A stretch of DNA of 64,000 bases from Archegozetes longisetosus (Eukaryota > Arthropoda > Arachnida > Sarcoptiformes > Trhypochthoniidae), in assembly GCA_018873245.2 (NCBI GenBank), contig JAEMBT020000005.1, positions 6,806,001 to 6,870,000 on the forward strand. Direction: 5' to 3'. Both the position numbers and the translations under genes were made by a program. This document shows, piece by piece, positions 12,447 through 41,467 of the stretch; position 1 is the first letter of the stretch, and each line of letters opens with the position of its first letter. Under the pieces are notes generated by a model. It had not been told where the DNA came from. It did not search any database and saw only the letters and a list, made by a program, of their open reading frames with translations.

Positions 12447-12667
12447 TTGAAAAGAAAAATTAAGAGAGTTTTCTATCAAAAATTCCTAACTTACAATGAA
12501 GGTAGAGCACGTGCTGCCAAAAATGCAAAGCTTGTTCTCTTATCAACGGAATTTGAAACAATATCCATGACTTTATTGAAGATCTTGAGTTTAAGTCAAG
12601 GCTGTCAGCCTTCATCAGTACGACCAAAGTTCGCCATTACAACACATATTGTTGCTGCTCTTTTTCG
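12447..12667 (+). CDS. unidentified exon with a single-base break
   Basis: The frame from 12447 reads GRARAAKNAKLVLLSTEFET, then after one added base near 12572 (a T run) it continues FIEDLEFKSRLSAFI, STTKVRHYNT and a cysteine cluster YCCCSF. A GTAAGA donor follows at 12668, so the coding part may be one exon of a longer gene. The two halves lie directly end to end and both look protein-like, which argues for a real exon; I cannot name the family. The three adjacent cysteines could be palmitoylated, which is speculation. The frame downstream of the break in the uncorrected reading is unlikely to be real. Confidence 0.4.
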
Positions 12668-12794
12668 TAAGATTTCTTTCAGAGTTTTCGATTTTAAAAC
12701 TAATCTTACGCTAACAACAAAGATTGTCGACTACTTAGTTGCTGACCTTTTATCTTACTTAAAGCTCAACATTACTGTATATACTTTCTCATAG

Positions 12795-13117
12795 ATTTGG
12801 TGGTGGAACTTATGGAGTATTTAATTAGATCCATTTAGAAAATCTGATTGGTTTTAGATATTAAGTATAAAATTAGTTTTGATGTGATGATGGATAAGAA
12901 ACTTTGAAGTACATAGTACAAGTTATATTACTTAATGCTTAATCAATTTGTCTCTTATCTAAAGAAGTACGCTTTAATCAAAGTTTTTACATATCATACG
13001 TTTTGAAATAGTGTTCAATTATTTTAACTAACGAAGCAATCGCTTATTGATTATCAGATTTTATACATAACAATCAACTTGAAACAATAGTAAGAAATGA
13101 AAATAAATTATAAATGT
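12795..13117. other. spacer before the LANCL 3' end
   Basis: AT-rich, no gene seen. It should contain the 3' UTR of the minus-strand LanC-like gene. Confidence 0.5.
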
Positions 13118-14542
13118 TTAATGTGACAATTGAAACGCTGGATATCTGCTCTGCTTTGGGTTTAGCAGATCAGACAAATAATAGAGAGTTCCAGCTAGCC
13201 CCTCAAATAGAGAAAATGGTCGATCAGGAGTACGACATCCGTGTTGTCCGTAATCGAAACACCATTCAGCGAACTTGACTGCGCGGTACAAATATTTCTC
13301 TTCGTTTGTTAATTTATAAAGTCTTAAGAACGCATAAGCATTGCCAGCAGTTCCGTGACATAAACCATAACCTAATGATAACAATAAGAAAATTAGGTAA
13401 AGACAAAATTTTTGTGAGTAGCGACATTTGAATGAAATAAGAAAATACTTTCACTACAGCTTTGATATTAAGTACTTGTATGCACGTGTTGTCTGCCTTT
13501 AGGGATTATTCTAAGGATTTCTGATATATATGTTGGGAAAGTGATGGACACACATTACCTTTAGTGAGTATCCCTCTATTCCAAATCAATTCACAGCATT
13601 CTTTAGCAGCTATCAGATAACGTTCATCACCAAAGACCATATATGTCAAAGCGAGCAAATGGACAGCACCGGGAGATCCGTGACACCAGTGAATCAGACG
13701 ATCACTTGGATTGCCTAGACTGGAAGGATAGTTACCAGAAGGCAAACGAAGCGATAGAATGAAGTCAATGGTAGGCTTAACTAATTTAATCAATTCATCA
13801 TGTTTTAGGTATTCCTTTGCCTCCAGTAGCATATACATAATGCCAATCAGTCCATGAGCTGCTCCTATGTATGCCTTTTCGTGCCAGTAATACATTAATG
13901 GACATAATCCAAGTCTCTCTCGTTCTGCCGTCCGTTTGCCTGATTTCAAGATTGCGTCGACAACGCTTCGTATATCATTGTTATCAATGATTTGCTCTGA
14001 ATTAGGAATATATTTTCTAACGAACAGTAATGAATAGAGAAAACCAGATCTGCCATATAGTACTTCGTCGGGCAATTCTGTATTTATGTCAATCGCATAA
14101 CTAGTCATTGATTTCAATGAATTCAAGAGTCGATTGCATTCATTCTGGTTATTCTTGAGGTGGTAACCAAATGCTGACACAGCCAGTGGTCCGCAATCGC
14201 CGCAAATGAACGAATGTTTTCTTCCCTTCAATCTCTTAATGACCGGCTGAACAAATGTCAGACTTTTGTCTAATAATTGACTTTTGATGAGTGAATCATC
14301 GGTCAAGACATTAGACAAATGAAGATATAGTAAAGCGATTCCAGTGGTTCCAGTGTAAACGCTATAATCATTGGCGTCTAAACTTTTGAAACATTCTTCT
14401 CAAAATAGTTCAATAAGTTGTTGATATTTTCTGATAATTTATTTCGTATTTCTTGTTTCAATTGACCACTTTCTGGATGAATGACACTGTCATTAGTAGA
14501 GAAGTCTTTGAATGGATTATCAAATGACCGCCGTTCTGACAT
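13118..14542 (-). CDS. LANCL1: LanC-like protein (LANCL1/2 family), one single-base break
   Basis: Animal homologue of bacterial lanthionine cyclase C; LANCL proteins bind zinc and glutathione and add glutathione to dehydroamino acids in proteins. Exons: 14542-13559 and 13371-13118, about 412 residues after repair (human LANCL1 is 399). Landmarks: N-terminal FDNPFKDF, YTGTTGIALLYLHL, FICGDCGPLAVSAFGYH, YGRSGFLYSLLF, YIGAAHGLIGI, zinc Cys in HWCHGSPGAVH, the Cys-His pair in GLCHGTAGNAYAFL, and the C-terminal GCRTPDRPFSLFEGLAGT. One base is missing near 14395-14410, between the N-terminal part (ENINNLLNYFE) and ECFKSLDANDY; otherwise the frame is open. The start ATG (14542) gives the expected N-terminus. 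LANCL1 or LANCL2 cannot be separated here, and the lack of an N-terminal extension favours a LANCL1-type protein. Confidence 0.9.
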
Positions 14543-15067
14543 TTTATTATTATTTAATCAGTTATATTACTTAACTTATTCATTACGTATTGACCCTTTC
14601 TTAAAACAATTGATTTGTTTTGATTAGCATTTAATTAGAGAGTTATTAAATCATTATTTGTCAATTTAGTGAGTTCAATTAGACGCAAAACCGAGTTTTG
14701 AATCGTATTTATCCGTAAATAACGGTCACTTTCAATTGTATTAATTAAAATACAATTGAGCTAGTTATTTAAACTAATTTACTCGCACGACTAAGTCACA
14801 TTTCACTTATTTAGTTCTACACTTTTCAATTTGTCACCAAATGAAAATTTGTTTAAATTAAAATCAATTAATATTTATCAATGTGTAGAAGTTTTGCGAT
14901 TCTCGCAAATCAAACGTAATTTTCGTTAAGACTTGTTTACATTGAGAGCGTGTTTACTATTGAGAAATATTGAAATGTGTTTTAACAGTGTCTTATTGTT
15001 TAGTTAATAAAATTGGTTTATTTCAATTGAAATAATTACAAGTTTATGTATAAAATCATAATAAGAC
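14543..15067. other. divergent promoter region LANCL / CCDC137-like
   Basis: 525 bp between two head-to-head start codons, so it probably serves as a shared or adjacent promoter region. AT-rich with several TCAATT motifs; no specific element could be assigned. Confidence 0.4.
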
Positions 15068-15914
15068 ATGAGGCACTTAAAGATACCTAAAAGTAATAGA
15101 CATAAAAAGTTAAAATCAGTTAATGGTTCAAATGATGACTGTTTTATTGAGACGAATGTCAATCAAAAGTAATTTTCAGTTTTTCTAATATAGAAATGAT
15201 TGAATTTTTGAATATTGAGTTTTAAATGAATTACTTTCTATAATATAATGAATTATTAGGAATATTAAGGAACAGACAATACCTCGAAAATGGAAACAAA
15301 TTATGGACCTTAAAAAAGAATTGACTCAAAAAAAGTCTAAAAAGAAAAGGAACAAAAATAACCATTTGTTATGTGGTAAATATAAGTCTAAGAAAACTTT
15401 TAAGTTGATTCAAATCTATTAAATTGATGATTGATTTCATATTTGTTTGATTAACAGTGAAATCAGAGTCAGAAGCAATAGAAAAGGGAATGACTCGAAG
15501 CCATAAACCATTGCCTGAAAAGTTAGAACAAGGACTCTATGAAAGTGAAACCCATTTTCTTCAACGTCTAACTAAATTGTCGGCCAAAGCAAGAGCTGAG
15601 GCAAACATCGAAGACAGATTTGATGTGGATTTTTGTCAAAAATTAGACTCTAAAGAGGATCAAATGAATGATAAATTGAAAATTAGTGATAACCAGAAAG
15701 ATTCAGACAAAATCTCTAATAAAAAACTGAAAAGAAAACAAAAAGAAGCAAAAAAGAAAGAGAAAAACATAAAAACAAGAAAACTGATGACGTATTTGGA
15801 CACCTGAAAGATGTGGTTGCTTTCGGTGAAACTGTTAATGAACCACCAATTTTGAGTCATTTCAAGTTAAAAAATAAGTCTAAAAATAATTTTAGTGATT
15901 CTGTAAAACTTTGA
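15068..15914 (+). CDS. CCDC137: CCDC137-like nuclear/nucleolar protein, one single-base break
   Basis: Small, highly basic protein resembling coiled-coil domain-containing protein 137. Exons: 15068-15168, 15260-15375, 15458-15914, with phases that fit. Conserved pieces are IKEQTIPRKWKQIM near the start, the block SETHFLQRLTKLS, and the C-terminal HLKDVVAFGETVNEPP. Between them lies a lysine-rich helix (KLKRKQKEAKKKEKN) that also looks like a nuclear localisation signal. The C-terminal block is reached only after adding one base to the A run at 15763-15767; without it the frame stops at 15805. Repaired length is about 224 residues. CCDC137 homologues are chromosome-periphery or nucleolar proteins; that role is taken from the family and is less certain than the homology. 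Confidence 0.75.
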
Positions 15915-16852
15915 TTTGAATATATAGTTTGATAATTAATGACTTTTTATATTACTATCAAAATTAATAATAAAATTATGATTAAGTTATCGAAAACACT
16001 TTAGTGAATCAATGATACAATTGTAAAGTTTATAAATGGCAAAAATGAAAGTGGAATTGAAGTGATAAATACAAGAATTAGTAACGAAAAGGGTCTAATT
16101 AGGTCCGGAAACGATTTAGTGAGTGGAGGAAAGCAATCGAAATGAATTTATAAATAAACAGATGTAACGCTATCTTTATTTATGATGTTATGTGAGTTTG
16201 AGTTGAAGAATGGTATTCATCGTAAACGTTAAAATAAAGTTAGTAACAAGTGGAGGAGGCTATGATGTGCATCTGTTCAACATTGTGTTGGCTCGAACAG
16301 ACATAATGTAAACTTGTATTTCGTACAACTTCTTAGTGATATTCTAAGAGAAAGTAATTTTAGATCTAGTTGCAAGTCGAAAAGTTTGAGAGATCGGCAA
16401 TAATTTCATAGTATTTTGTCGTAAGACATAAATAGTGTAAACTAATTGATTATTGAATGCAATTTGTCTTACGCCTAACGAATTGCTGGTATGATAAAAA
16501 TATTTTAGCGGGTGTTCAGGAAAGCGGTTTTGATGAAAGAGAGTCATCATTAAGATTATGATTTGATATATGTTTGAAAAGTAGGCAATAAGTTGTAACA
16601 TGAAGCATAGAATTTATTCTTTGCAGGCATTTGCTACACATTTAATGAGTTTAGTTCTCAACAATTTCATTAAAAGAAACATCTGAGAGCATAAGAAAAC
16701 CTAATGAGAAAAGTAAGCGTAACGTTCACTTCAAATTCCTATGAGTAATTACTAACTAGAAAATCGCTTTTCAAAACCAAAATCAAATTCATGTAGAGAA
16801 AAGTGTCGCACATGAATCTTATGAGAGGACCCACGCTATACACTGGTTTCAA

Positions 16853-16860
<8 letters not shown>

Positions 16861-16889
<29 letters not shown>
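16861..16889 (+). repeat. (TC)n microsatellite
   Basis: Fourteen to fifteen uninterrupted TC units, pyrimidines on the plus strand, about 3.3 kb upstream of the netrin start. Confidence 0.95.
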
Positions 16890-16891
<2 letters not shown>

Positions 16892-17615
16892 AAAACCATG
16901 CAACGCCAGAGAACGATACGATTTGTGGCTATTATTACTCTACGCTATACTTCTACTGACTCTTCAGTATTTCCCTCACTTTGTTTATTTTTGTTTTGGA
17001 CTTACTTCAAGCAAACCTCTGCCTGCAATTTGACCGTTTGTCACATTCAGATGGTATTCCTCTTATAAGAACCAAGTTGTTATGATTCTCTTTAATATTG
17101 TATGGAAATTTCAAGCAAATAAGTTTAAATAGTTTCATAAATGGCTGAGCGCTTTCGAGATTGTTGTCAAGTAGCCTGTAGGGGTCGAGGGTGTACAGAC
17201 ACCACAGACACCTCAACTCGCTAACTTCACCAAAAGTGTTCCATATTTTTAATTGAAAATTCTCTTAGCTTGCTACAATTACGAAAACTAAAGTGGCAAT
17301 GCTAAATAATTCTAATTTAAAACTATAATACGAGGAATTTTAATCAGAGAAGTATTGAATAAATTTAATATGATTGGTGCCCCCATTCGGGATTTCGAAC
17401 TTTGTGCACCTGCACTCAAATTTTCTACTGATTGCTACATATATAAGCTCAATAAAGCCACGAAATAACCAACGAAAAGTTCTCACAAAACATCTATTCG
17501 TGCAGCATAAATGAATCTCTACATACTATAATGCATTGCATTTAGTTTTGCATCGAGTATTCTGTACAATTAGCTATTTTACTACTTTATTAAAACAACT
17601 GATAAATTAGTAATA

Positions 17616-17760
17616 CGGCAAAACCTGTCTAGCTTGAACACGTAATTAAGTAATTTTTACAAATAAATAACAATTAAGTTATGTTTTTGTACAAGATTTT
17701 TATATAGTTTTGCTTAAAAAGCACCTAAGTGCACGTCAAGTTAGACAGGTTTTACTGTGT
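17616..17760. mobile_element. short inverted-repeat element (pogo-like ends)
   Basis: About 145 bp with inverted ends: left CGGCAAAACCTGTCTAGCTT, right end on the minus strand CAGTAAAACCTGTCTAACTT. The CAGT-type terminus and AT-rich TA-containing flanks resemble pogo/Tigger MITEs. The target duplication is not clean, so classification is tentative. Confidence 0.5.
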
Positions 17761-19432
17761 TAATTTATGCCATCAAATCTTTTATCTCTAACTTTTCTCA
17801 ACCACTTTCATATCCATCAACATTTGTCAAAATCAATAAAAAATTTAAATTGTTCAATTAATTATAGGAACAGTTTTGACTGATTCAGTCAGATCTAGTT
17901 ATTTGTGGATATGAATTATTGTTCGGCAGAGGTTTTCTTTACCAAAGTAATACTGTAACTAAAATTGGAATTAATTTTGCTCCCTTTAAACTTAAGAAAA
18001 GTGAGACACAGATCTGTACGTTAAAATATTTTCAAAAGCGGATACTTTCCAAAAAGTTGAACAAATCAATTAATTTGACATGAATACAATATGCGATAAA
18101 ATTGTGAATAAGATTATTTTTATTGGATAAGATTTAATTTGATAGATATAGTTAGTGTGAAAAAATAATATCTAGAAATACTAGCGTGTTATTGTTGAGT
18201 TATTCTTTTCAATACGCCTAAGCATAATTTGGATTGACTGGAGATAGATTTTTGAAATGAGTTTAGTTATATAATAGGATTGTTTTAAATGAAACCCTGA
18301 TATCGATATTATTCATAATACCCCCAACTGAGAAATGCATGAATATCTATGACAGCGAGAGAATGTCCTACGGTGTAGACTATGGCGAACATTATTCCTA
18401 TACAATCATGTGTATAATGGCATTCAATATTAGGATTTTATTGCATTCGAGATCAGACTAGCAATAAGATGAAGTTTAGGATAATATCGCCCAATCTTTT
18501 AATAGAATGAGTCTGGCTGTCGACCACATATAATATTATTTTCTGACAATGAACTTCAGTAGGATTAGAAACTACTACAATCAAGTTTCTCTATACCGAA
18601 GTTAGATATAATTAACAGCAAACTACATTATACACATGTTTTATGCAGTTTTCAAATAATTATTTGGCTGACAAACTCTCTAAACTAGCAGCAAGATAGT
18701 TCTCTTCTATTAGGATCAACTGATTGTATAGCATTTGGGTGTTAACTAAAACAAGAGGTGACTGTATATACTTAACTGGTTAGTTCTAACTTGTAAGACA
18801 TAAAAGAATATGTTGGGAGTACTAAACTTAGTGTAAGTTTATGTGACATTCAATTTGATTTTACGATGTTATGTCTGTAAATTCATATAACAATAATTAT
18901 TGTTATTTCAATTGTCGTAATGGATTGGCGTTTGGTTTTTACTAAATGACTAAAACAGATGAGATTAATCTCTTTATTTAGACTATCGATAGGTCGAAGT
19001 AGTAAACAATTGCAAATATTTTGATGTGTATTTTCAATTTTGAAGATTAACTTTTATTATATGAAATATTCATGACAAATGGGTAACAAAGGCATAAGTA
19101 GTAGAATAAATTCGATAAGAAATAGTAGTAATAAGAAGTAGTAGTAATAATAAATAATAAAAAGGAAGTAAAAAACGTTAGTTCTTGGGGAGTATGGGTA
19201 GAGTTGGAGTGGATCTCTTCTTGCAGAGTGAATGGTTGGACCCCTGTAGTTGGTGGGCGGAGTTGGGCTTTAATTGAGTGAGGTAGGGCCTAGCGAAAGG
19301 TGTCGATGGTATTCATTCTGGTGAAGCTAACACTTACAGATCTATTCTTTGCTCATACTGTGATGAAGCGAGTGGCAAGCTCTTAACTCTAGCTATATAT
19401 TCTATACTGGCATTAAGATTGGATTTTGAACT

Positions 19433-19482
19433 CTCTTTCTCTCGCTCTCTCTCACTCTCTCTGGCTCTCTCTTTCTCTCTCC
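19433..19482 (+). repeat. imperfect CT-rich tract
   Basis: Interrupted CTCTCT repeat with single-base interruptions every 8-12 nt, pyrimidine on the plus strand, about 700 bp before the netrin start codon. Confidence 0.9.
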
Positions 19483-20176
19483 TGCCATAGATTCTGTAGC
19501 AATATTTGAATTGAGTTTAGGATTCTGTTTGGAATTGGTTTTTTTAGCGCTGATGCCCTGCATTGATTGAACGTAATGCTCTATTAGTTGTACATCTCTA
19601 ATTGGCAGTGCTTCCAATACTATCGAAAGTGTTTTGAACTGTACACTCTCAAAAGGATAATATGATAAACTAAATTGGCTAATGTATAGATGAATTGATT
19701 TGGGTTATAAGTGTCTGTGTTTGTGATAAAGTGATTCAAATAATTAGATTTAGTCTCATATATTGTTAATATATGGTTGATTTATCTGATAATTGGTTTT
19801 GTTGAGACAAGAAAAAAGTTTGGTTAATGTGATTTTTTCATCTCAAACCACTGTTCGTAAGCAGTGAACAATGGGATAAACTTTGTTTTGATCAAAGCTT
19901 TCTATCAGTCATAAGAGAAGTGTTTTAGGATTGAATATAAAAGTTGAAGTGATTTTATAAGTTTGGCATTTTTATAAGGATTTTGATATAAGTGTCATGT
20001 ATATTGTCTAATAAAAGTAATAATAGTAATAACAATAGTAATAATAATATACTAACAATTGACCGGTAAATATCATAATTTATCACAGACTCAACCGTAG
20101 AAATAATAAGCATTTAAACGCGAGAAACGCCTTCTGATTATACAAAACTAGCAATTTATGCGATCGGACAAGAAAA

Positions 20177-37202
<17,026 letters not shown>

Positions 37203-39096
37203 CTTATATCCATTTAGAAAACTATTTGATGGCTATTCGTATTCTCTGAGTTTTGTGTAAAGAACAACGATTCCCACAATGACTAAGTCTGACGAATTTG
37301 AGTATATATTTGCCGTTTAAAGGCATATCCAAAGTTATCTGACAAATAAAATCTATTTAAGTAATTACATATCTTTTTAGTTTTTTGAAATTTGTGCCAA
37401 CATTACTATTATTAATATTGATATTAGCATAGAACAGATGAATTTCTAAGATTTTTCATGTAGATTATTAATGAAAGTGCAAAAAAGTAATCGTTTGATG
37501 TTATTAAAAAGAAAATAAAGTGAATCGAAAGTTTGCTAATTTGTAACTCATGTTAGATATTTAGCTTATATCACACAGTTCTATAGGATACACTTAATTC
37601 ATACTTAGAAGAGGCAGCAATTTTTGATCTAATTGTAATTTATGGTGCATCCAGTCATCCAGTCATTTACAGTAACTTATAATAAATATAACAAAACATT
37701 ACTGTCGAATGACGCGAGCAAAGAGATTGAGTAATATTATGATAGACACTATAGAGTGGTCTACTTGAGTATAGCCAAAAATTGTCTTTTGCTATAATAT
37801 GTCTGAATTTTGCAGATTTGTTTTCATATACATTGTGCAGTTGTAAGTGTGCATTTGATTGAAGCTATAAATATTTGTCATAAATTATAATATAATCTGT
37901 ATTATAGATAATTGACTAATCAAAACTACTGAAAACTATTGAAAACTACTCAGCAAGCTACTAATGATTTCTAAAATGTTGATTACCTAAAGTTTGTACC
38001 TTATTTCTTATTTCTAACTTGGTTTATTAAACATGAAATGTTTGAGATATTTCAAATTTGATTTCACTACATGCTTGTTTTAGATTGATTTAAGTATTTT
38101 TCGAATCTGTCAATATCTCAACTTTCAATTGTTTTACTGATATCAATGTTTAGCTAATAAAAAGCCAAAATTGAAGTATTTATTAACATAAAAATGCGAT
38201 TAAATCTGAAAAAGTACTGCGAAATAGTTGTAATTAATTTTGCTTATTGTGATATATAATTTTGTTCATTTTGAAAAGATTGAGCTAAATTTACTTTTAT
38301 GGTTATACATCTTTAATAATTAGTTAATAATTAGTTAATACTTTCAATGTATCACTTCACATATCAGTTATTTAAATATTACTTTTTCACTTTGCTCATA
38401 GTAGTTGAGCTTCACTTCTATTCTTTAGAGTAATTCCGTATAAATGTGTATAAATCATATCATTAAATATTGTTAATGTTTAGTATTTTAAGATTTCGCT
38501 GTGTTAGTTCCTAATCTAACCATTAATGTATCTTTTGATGTATCTTTTAATGTATCTTTTAATATATCTTTTAATGTTATCTTCTTATAATAATGATGTA
38601 AACTTATGATATTCGAGCGACAAATTGTTTTATATCGTGCTTGTGTTTTACTATCTAAACTTCATTTCTCTCAATAAACTAATTCTCATTATTATACCTC
38701 TAGTTGATCATCTAATTTGTTATTCCTTTTTTTAGTTTAAATTTGATTCTCCGCTTAAATGATAACCTTTTCTGTTGGTTTTATTTTTTTCGTCTCAATT
38801 TTGTCGTTTCCGTTAAGTTGTTTGAAACCTATCTGTTTATCCGTTCAGTCGGATTATGTTAAGTTTTTTTAATACCATAAGTTACAACCTAAGAATACTA
38901 AGATATCTATAGTCTGAGAAAAGAACTATTCGTCAAACTTGATTAATCATTTATTTTATTCATTCAAGTTTCAAGTGTAATTTGAGGTAATTTAGCAAAA
39001 ATTGAATGCCCTTTCATATGCTCTAAAAATGATTACTTCAATTTAGCTGAAAAAGTAAGCAAAAAACTTTCAACATTTATATCAATTTTATCAAAG
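37203..39096. other. intergenic between netrin and the NAP1-like gene
   Basis: AT-rich, tail-to-tail spacer. A short tandem repeat (TGTATCTTTTAA-like, four to five units) lies at about 38526-38580. No gene or mobile element seen. Confidence 0.6.
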
Positions 39097-40113
39097 CTAA
39101 TGTAAACACGATTGTTTGTTTTGATCACTTCCGAGATGGCTTTGGTTGTGATCATCAAAAATGGATTGGTTAGCGAATTTTTGATCAGACGACTCTTCAT
39201 AAGAATCACAATCGTTGGCAATTTGTCGAGTGAAATAGAGGACAGCATTGGGAACAATAGAGTTAAAAAGTGCTTTTCCAATATTCCAGTCGTCAGTACT
39301 CATTGATTCATTGATATCATTCGGAGTTTCTTCAACTTTGAGTGGACTAAAAAAATTGAAGAATGAACTTCTTTGAATAGTTTTAATCAAACTAAAAGTT
39401 TTTGCGTTTGAATTTTTGATTGTGTTGACTTTGATGGTCCTTTCGGGCATATATTTTGCTTCGTTCCAACAGATTTGAGTTGCGGTGCAATCATTCAAGT
39501 AAATATCATCAAAAAGAAACAAATTAGAGATCTTTGGCTCTAGACTGAAATCGTATTCTTTAGTCAAAACTTTATTACTGAAGTACTGATTGGGAGCGAA
39601 ATCGAATTCGATTGTAATCTTGAACGGATTTATACTTCGAGTCACTCTAATGTCCTGCAGACACTTGAGAACTGGTTGATCATATTTTTCAATACAACTA
39701 TTAATCAATTGATCGTTTTTAAGAACATTGAGCCAAAAGTCAGGAATGCCTTTCACATAGATTTCTTCTTCAACTTCTGACTTTTCTTCTTCTTTGTCCA
39801 ACAAATCGCAATCCTTTGGTTCATACTTTCCGATTACAATTTGTTTTCTTTTCTCGAAAAGTGGATCATATCTGGAATCGTATTTCATCTGCAATTCGTG
39901 CACTTGTTTGAAAAATTTGGCGTCTATTTGAAGCTTGTTGAAATGTAGTTTCCTGAGTGCGTCTATTCTTCGCTTAACTTCTGGAGAAAGCTCATCACAA
40001 CTCAAATGGTGATCTAATTCGTGACTATTTTGAGCTCTCGATTCAATGAAAGGACTGCTATGAATGGTATTGAAGTTTTCTAAATGTTGACTTTTTTGCG
40101 AGTCAGTTATCAT
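39097..40113 (-). CDS. NAP1-like nucleosome assembly protein, intronless
   Basis: Histone chaperone of the NAP1 family, 338 residues in a single uninterrupted ORF. Homologous blocks: SPEVKRRIDALRKL, the long dimerisation helix (AKFFKQVHELQMKYDSRYDP), LFEKRKQIVIGKYEP, KGIPDFWLNVLKN, an IEFDFAPNQYFSNKVLTKEY segment, SSFFNFFSPLKV and the region ending VPNAVLYFTRQ. NAP1 proteins shuttle H2A-H2B and assist nucleosome assembly. The usual long acidic C-terminal tail is replaced by a short Ser/Asn/Asp-rich tail, and the consensus KGIPEFW is retained as KGIPDFW. Other multi-domain genes in this window have introns, so a one-exon NAP1 suggests an expressed retrocopy; no poly(A) remnant or target duplication was seen, so that is inference. 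The Met at 40113 sits before a poorly conserved N-terminus. Confidence 0.85.
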   Translation of the reverse strand: MITDSQKSQHLENFNTIHSSPFIESRAQNSHELDHHLSCDELSPEVKRRIDALRKLHFNKLQIDAKFFKQVHELQMKYDSRYDPLFEKRKQIVIGKYEPKDCDLLDKEEEKSEVEEEIYVKGIPDFWLNVLKNDQLINSCIEKYDQPVLKCLQDIRVTRSINPFKITIEFDFAPNQYFSNKVLTKEYDFSLEPKISNLFLFDDIYLNDCTATQICWNEAKYMPERTIKVNTIKNSNAKTFSLIKTIQRSSFFNFFSPLKVEETPNDINESMSTDDWNIGKALFNSIVPNAVLYFTRQIANDCDSYEESSDQKFANQSIFDDHNQSHLGSDQNKQSCLH

Positions 40114-40642
40114 TTGTTTAAACTGAGAACAATTTTTAAGGACTTACAAAACAAAAATAAATCTAAATTCACTGCTATTTCTATTTCTACTGTTTACTGA
40201 TTAGTGTCTGCTGATTTATTGAATTATTTTCAATTTATATAGTTGTGGTGCATAACTAACGTTCAAATTTTTTTAAACAGGAGTTGAAAATTTTTTAATT
40301 TAAAATCAATTGAGACGGCTTTTGGTTTTTATTGGAATCACTAAACACAAACCAATTGTTGAGAACGAGTTACAATTTTTCTAAACTTTAGGGATTCATT
40401 AGAAATTTTAAGATTTTATCATAGCTGAAAGCAATATTTATTCCCAAAAGGTTGTATTAAAACTGAAAAATGAATCAAAACCATTCATTGCTATTAAGAA
40501 ATAGTAAGTTATGGTAAATATTTGCAAATATTTATGTCATTAATCTTTAGAGCGACGAAAAGAAGAATCAAAACAAATTGACTAAAAAATTTCAACTTTT
40601 CAATTTCACTAATGCTATAATTTATTAACTAATGGAAAGCGT

Positions 40643-41005
40643 TCAGACATAGCGTTTAGATAATCGAAAGTCTCGAAAGTGATTAAAATACAATTGAATG
40701 CAGTTTAATTGTCGTAATGTTCCATCTGGCTTTAATTTGTTGCTAACAAATGAGTGATCATTGAACTGGAAGAACCCATAGGTATCAGTCTTTTCAGGCT
40801 GAAGGTTCAAATCGCATGTTTCACTGTTGCCCATCACAATTATTTTTGTTCGGCAAGTGTTTCGACTAAATATTGTGAATGTTCTCCTCGATTATCATCT
40901 GTTGACTCAAAGTTTGCGTCTAGAAATTATGTGATTTTGATCATAATTCTTAATCGATTTCAAGTTTCTGACCTGTTGATTTCTCGAATTTGGACAAAAT
41001 TAGAG
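40643..41005 (-). CDS. 3' exons of an unidentified gene, one single-base break
   Basis: Coding-like minus-strand sequence: a 33-nt exon 41005-40973 (LILSKFEKST) joined in phase to 40919-40643, reading DANFESTDDNRGEHSQYL, then VETLAEQK. One base added to the A run (plus-strand T run at 40843-40847) leads into VMGNSETCDLNLQPEK, TDTYGFFQFNDHSFVS, LKPDGTLRQLNC and a TAA at 40643-40645. An AATAAA (minus strand) follows within about 25 nt of the stop, supporting a true 3' end. Upstream exons were not found and I do not recognise the family. Confidence 0.45.
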
Positions 41006-41465
41006 CTGTTTTGATAGAAAAAGTTATACGACCATTTATCTGAAGAAATTAGGATTTCTACACAAATATGATCGAATGTGGAAGATTAAATAAATCTACA
41101 AGTCATTAAATCAAAACTTGTCGCCTTACATAATTTACATTAAGTTTTATTTTATGATTTTTAAAAGTTTTATTACTTGAATTCTAATTAAAAACTTATG
41201 TTTTAATTGAATTGTGTAAACGCAAAGGACTTTTTGTGTTTCGTGATGTAAATGATTTCTATAGAGAGTGATCTAACAAATAATACATTAATATTAATTA
41301 TTAAGAGACAAAGTCTTTTCCCGTTGTATCAATGCATTAATTAATGTAGCGTAGAAGTTACATGTGGAAAGATAACAATCAATTTATGTACTTTCACACC
41401 CACTCAAATATTTCGAATTTAAAGTCTTCGAATAAGACTAATTCAAACTTTGGCAATTGTAAGTA
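41006..41465. other. spacer, no gene identified
   Basis: AT-rich sequence between the unidentified minus-strand gene and the first foldback element. Upstream exons of that gene may lie here but could not be recognised. Confidence 0.4.
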
Positions 41466-41467
41466 GA

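Larger units (their letters stand above)
15915..20176. other. 4.3-kb non-coding region upstream of netrin
   Basis: No ORF with family resemblance. Contents noted: perfect (TC)n at 16861-16889, a pogo-like hairpin element at 17616-17760, a 20-bp palindrome ATAACAATAATTATTGTTAT at about 18887-18906, AGT/AAT-rich simple sequence at 19098-19165 and an imperfect CT tract at 19433-19482. It probably includes the netrin promoter and 5' UTR. Confidence 0.55.

Noticed and set aside
39033-39306. ORFs overlapping the NAP1-like gene in other frames
   Set aside because: Shadows of the 338-codon NAP1 frame.
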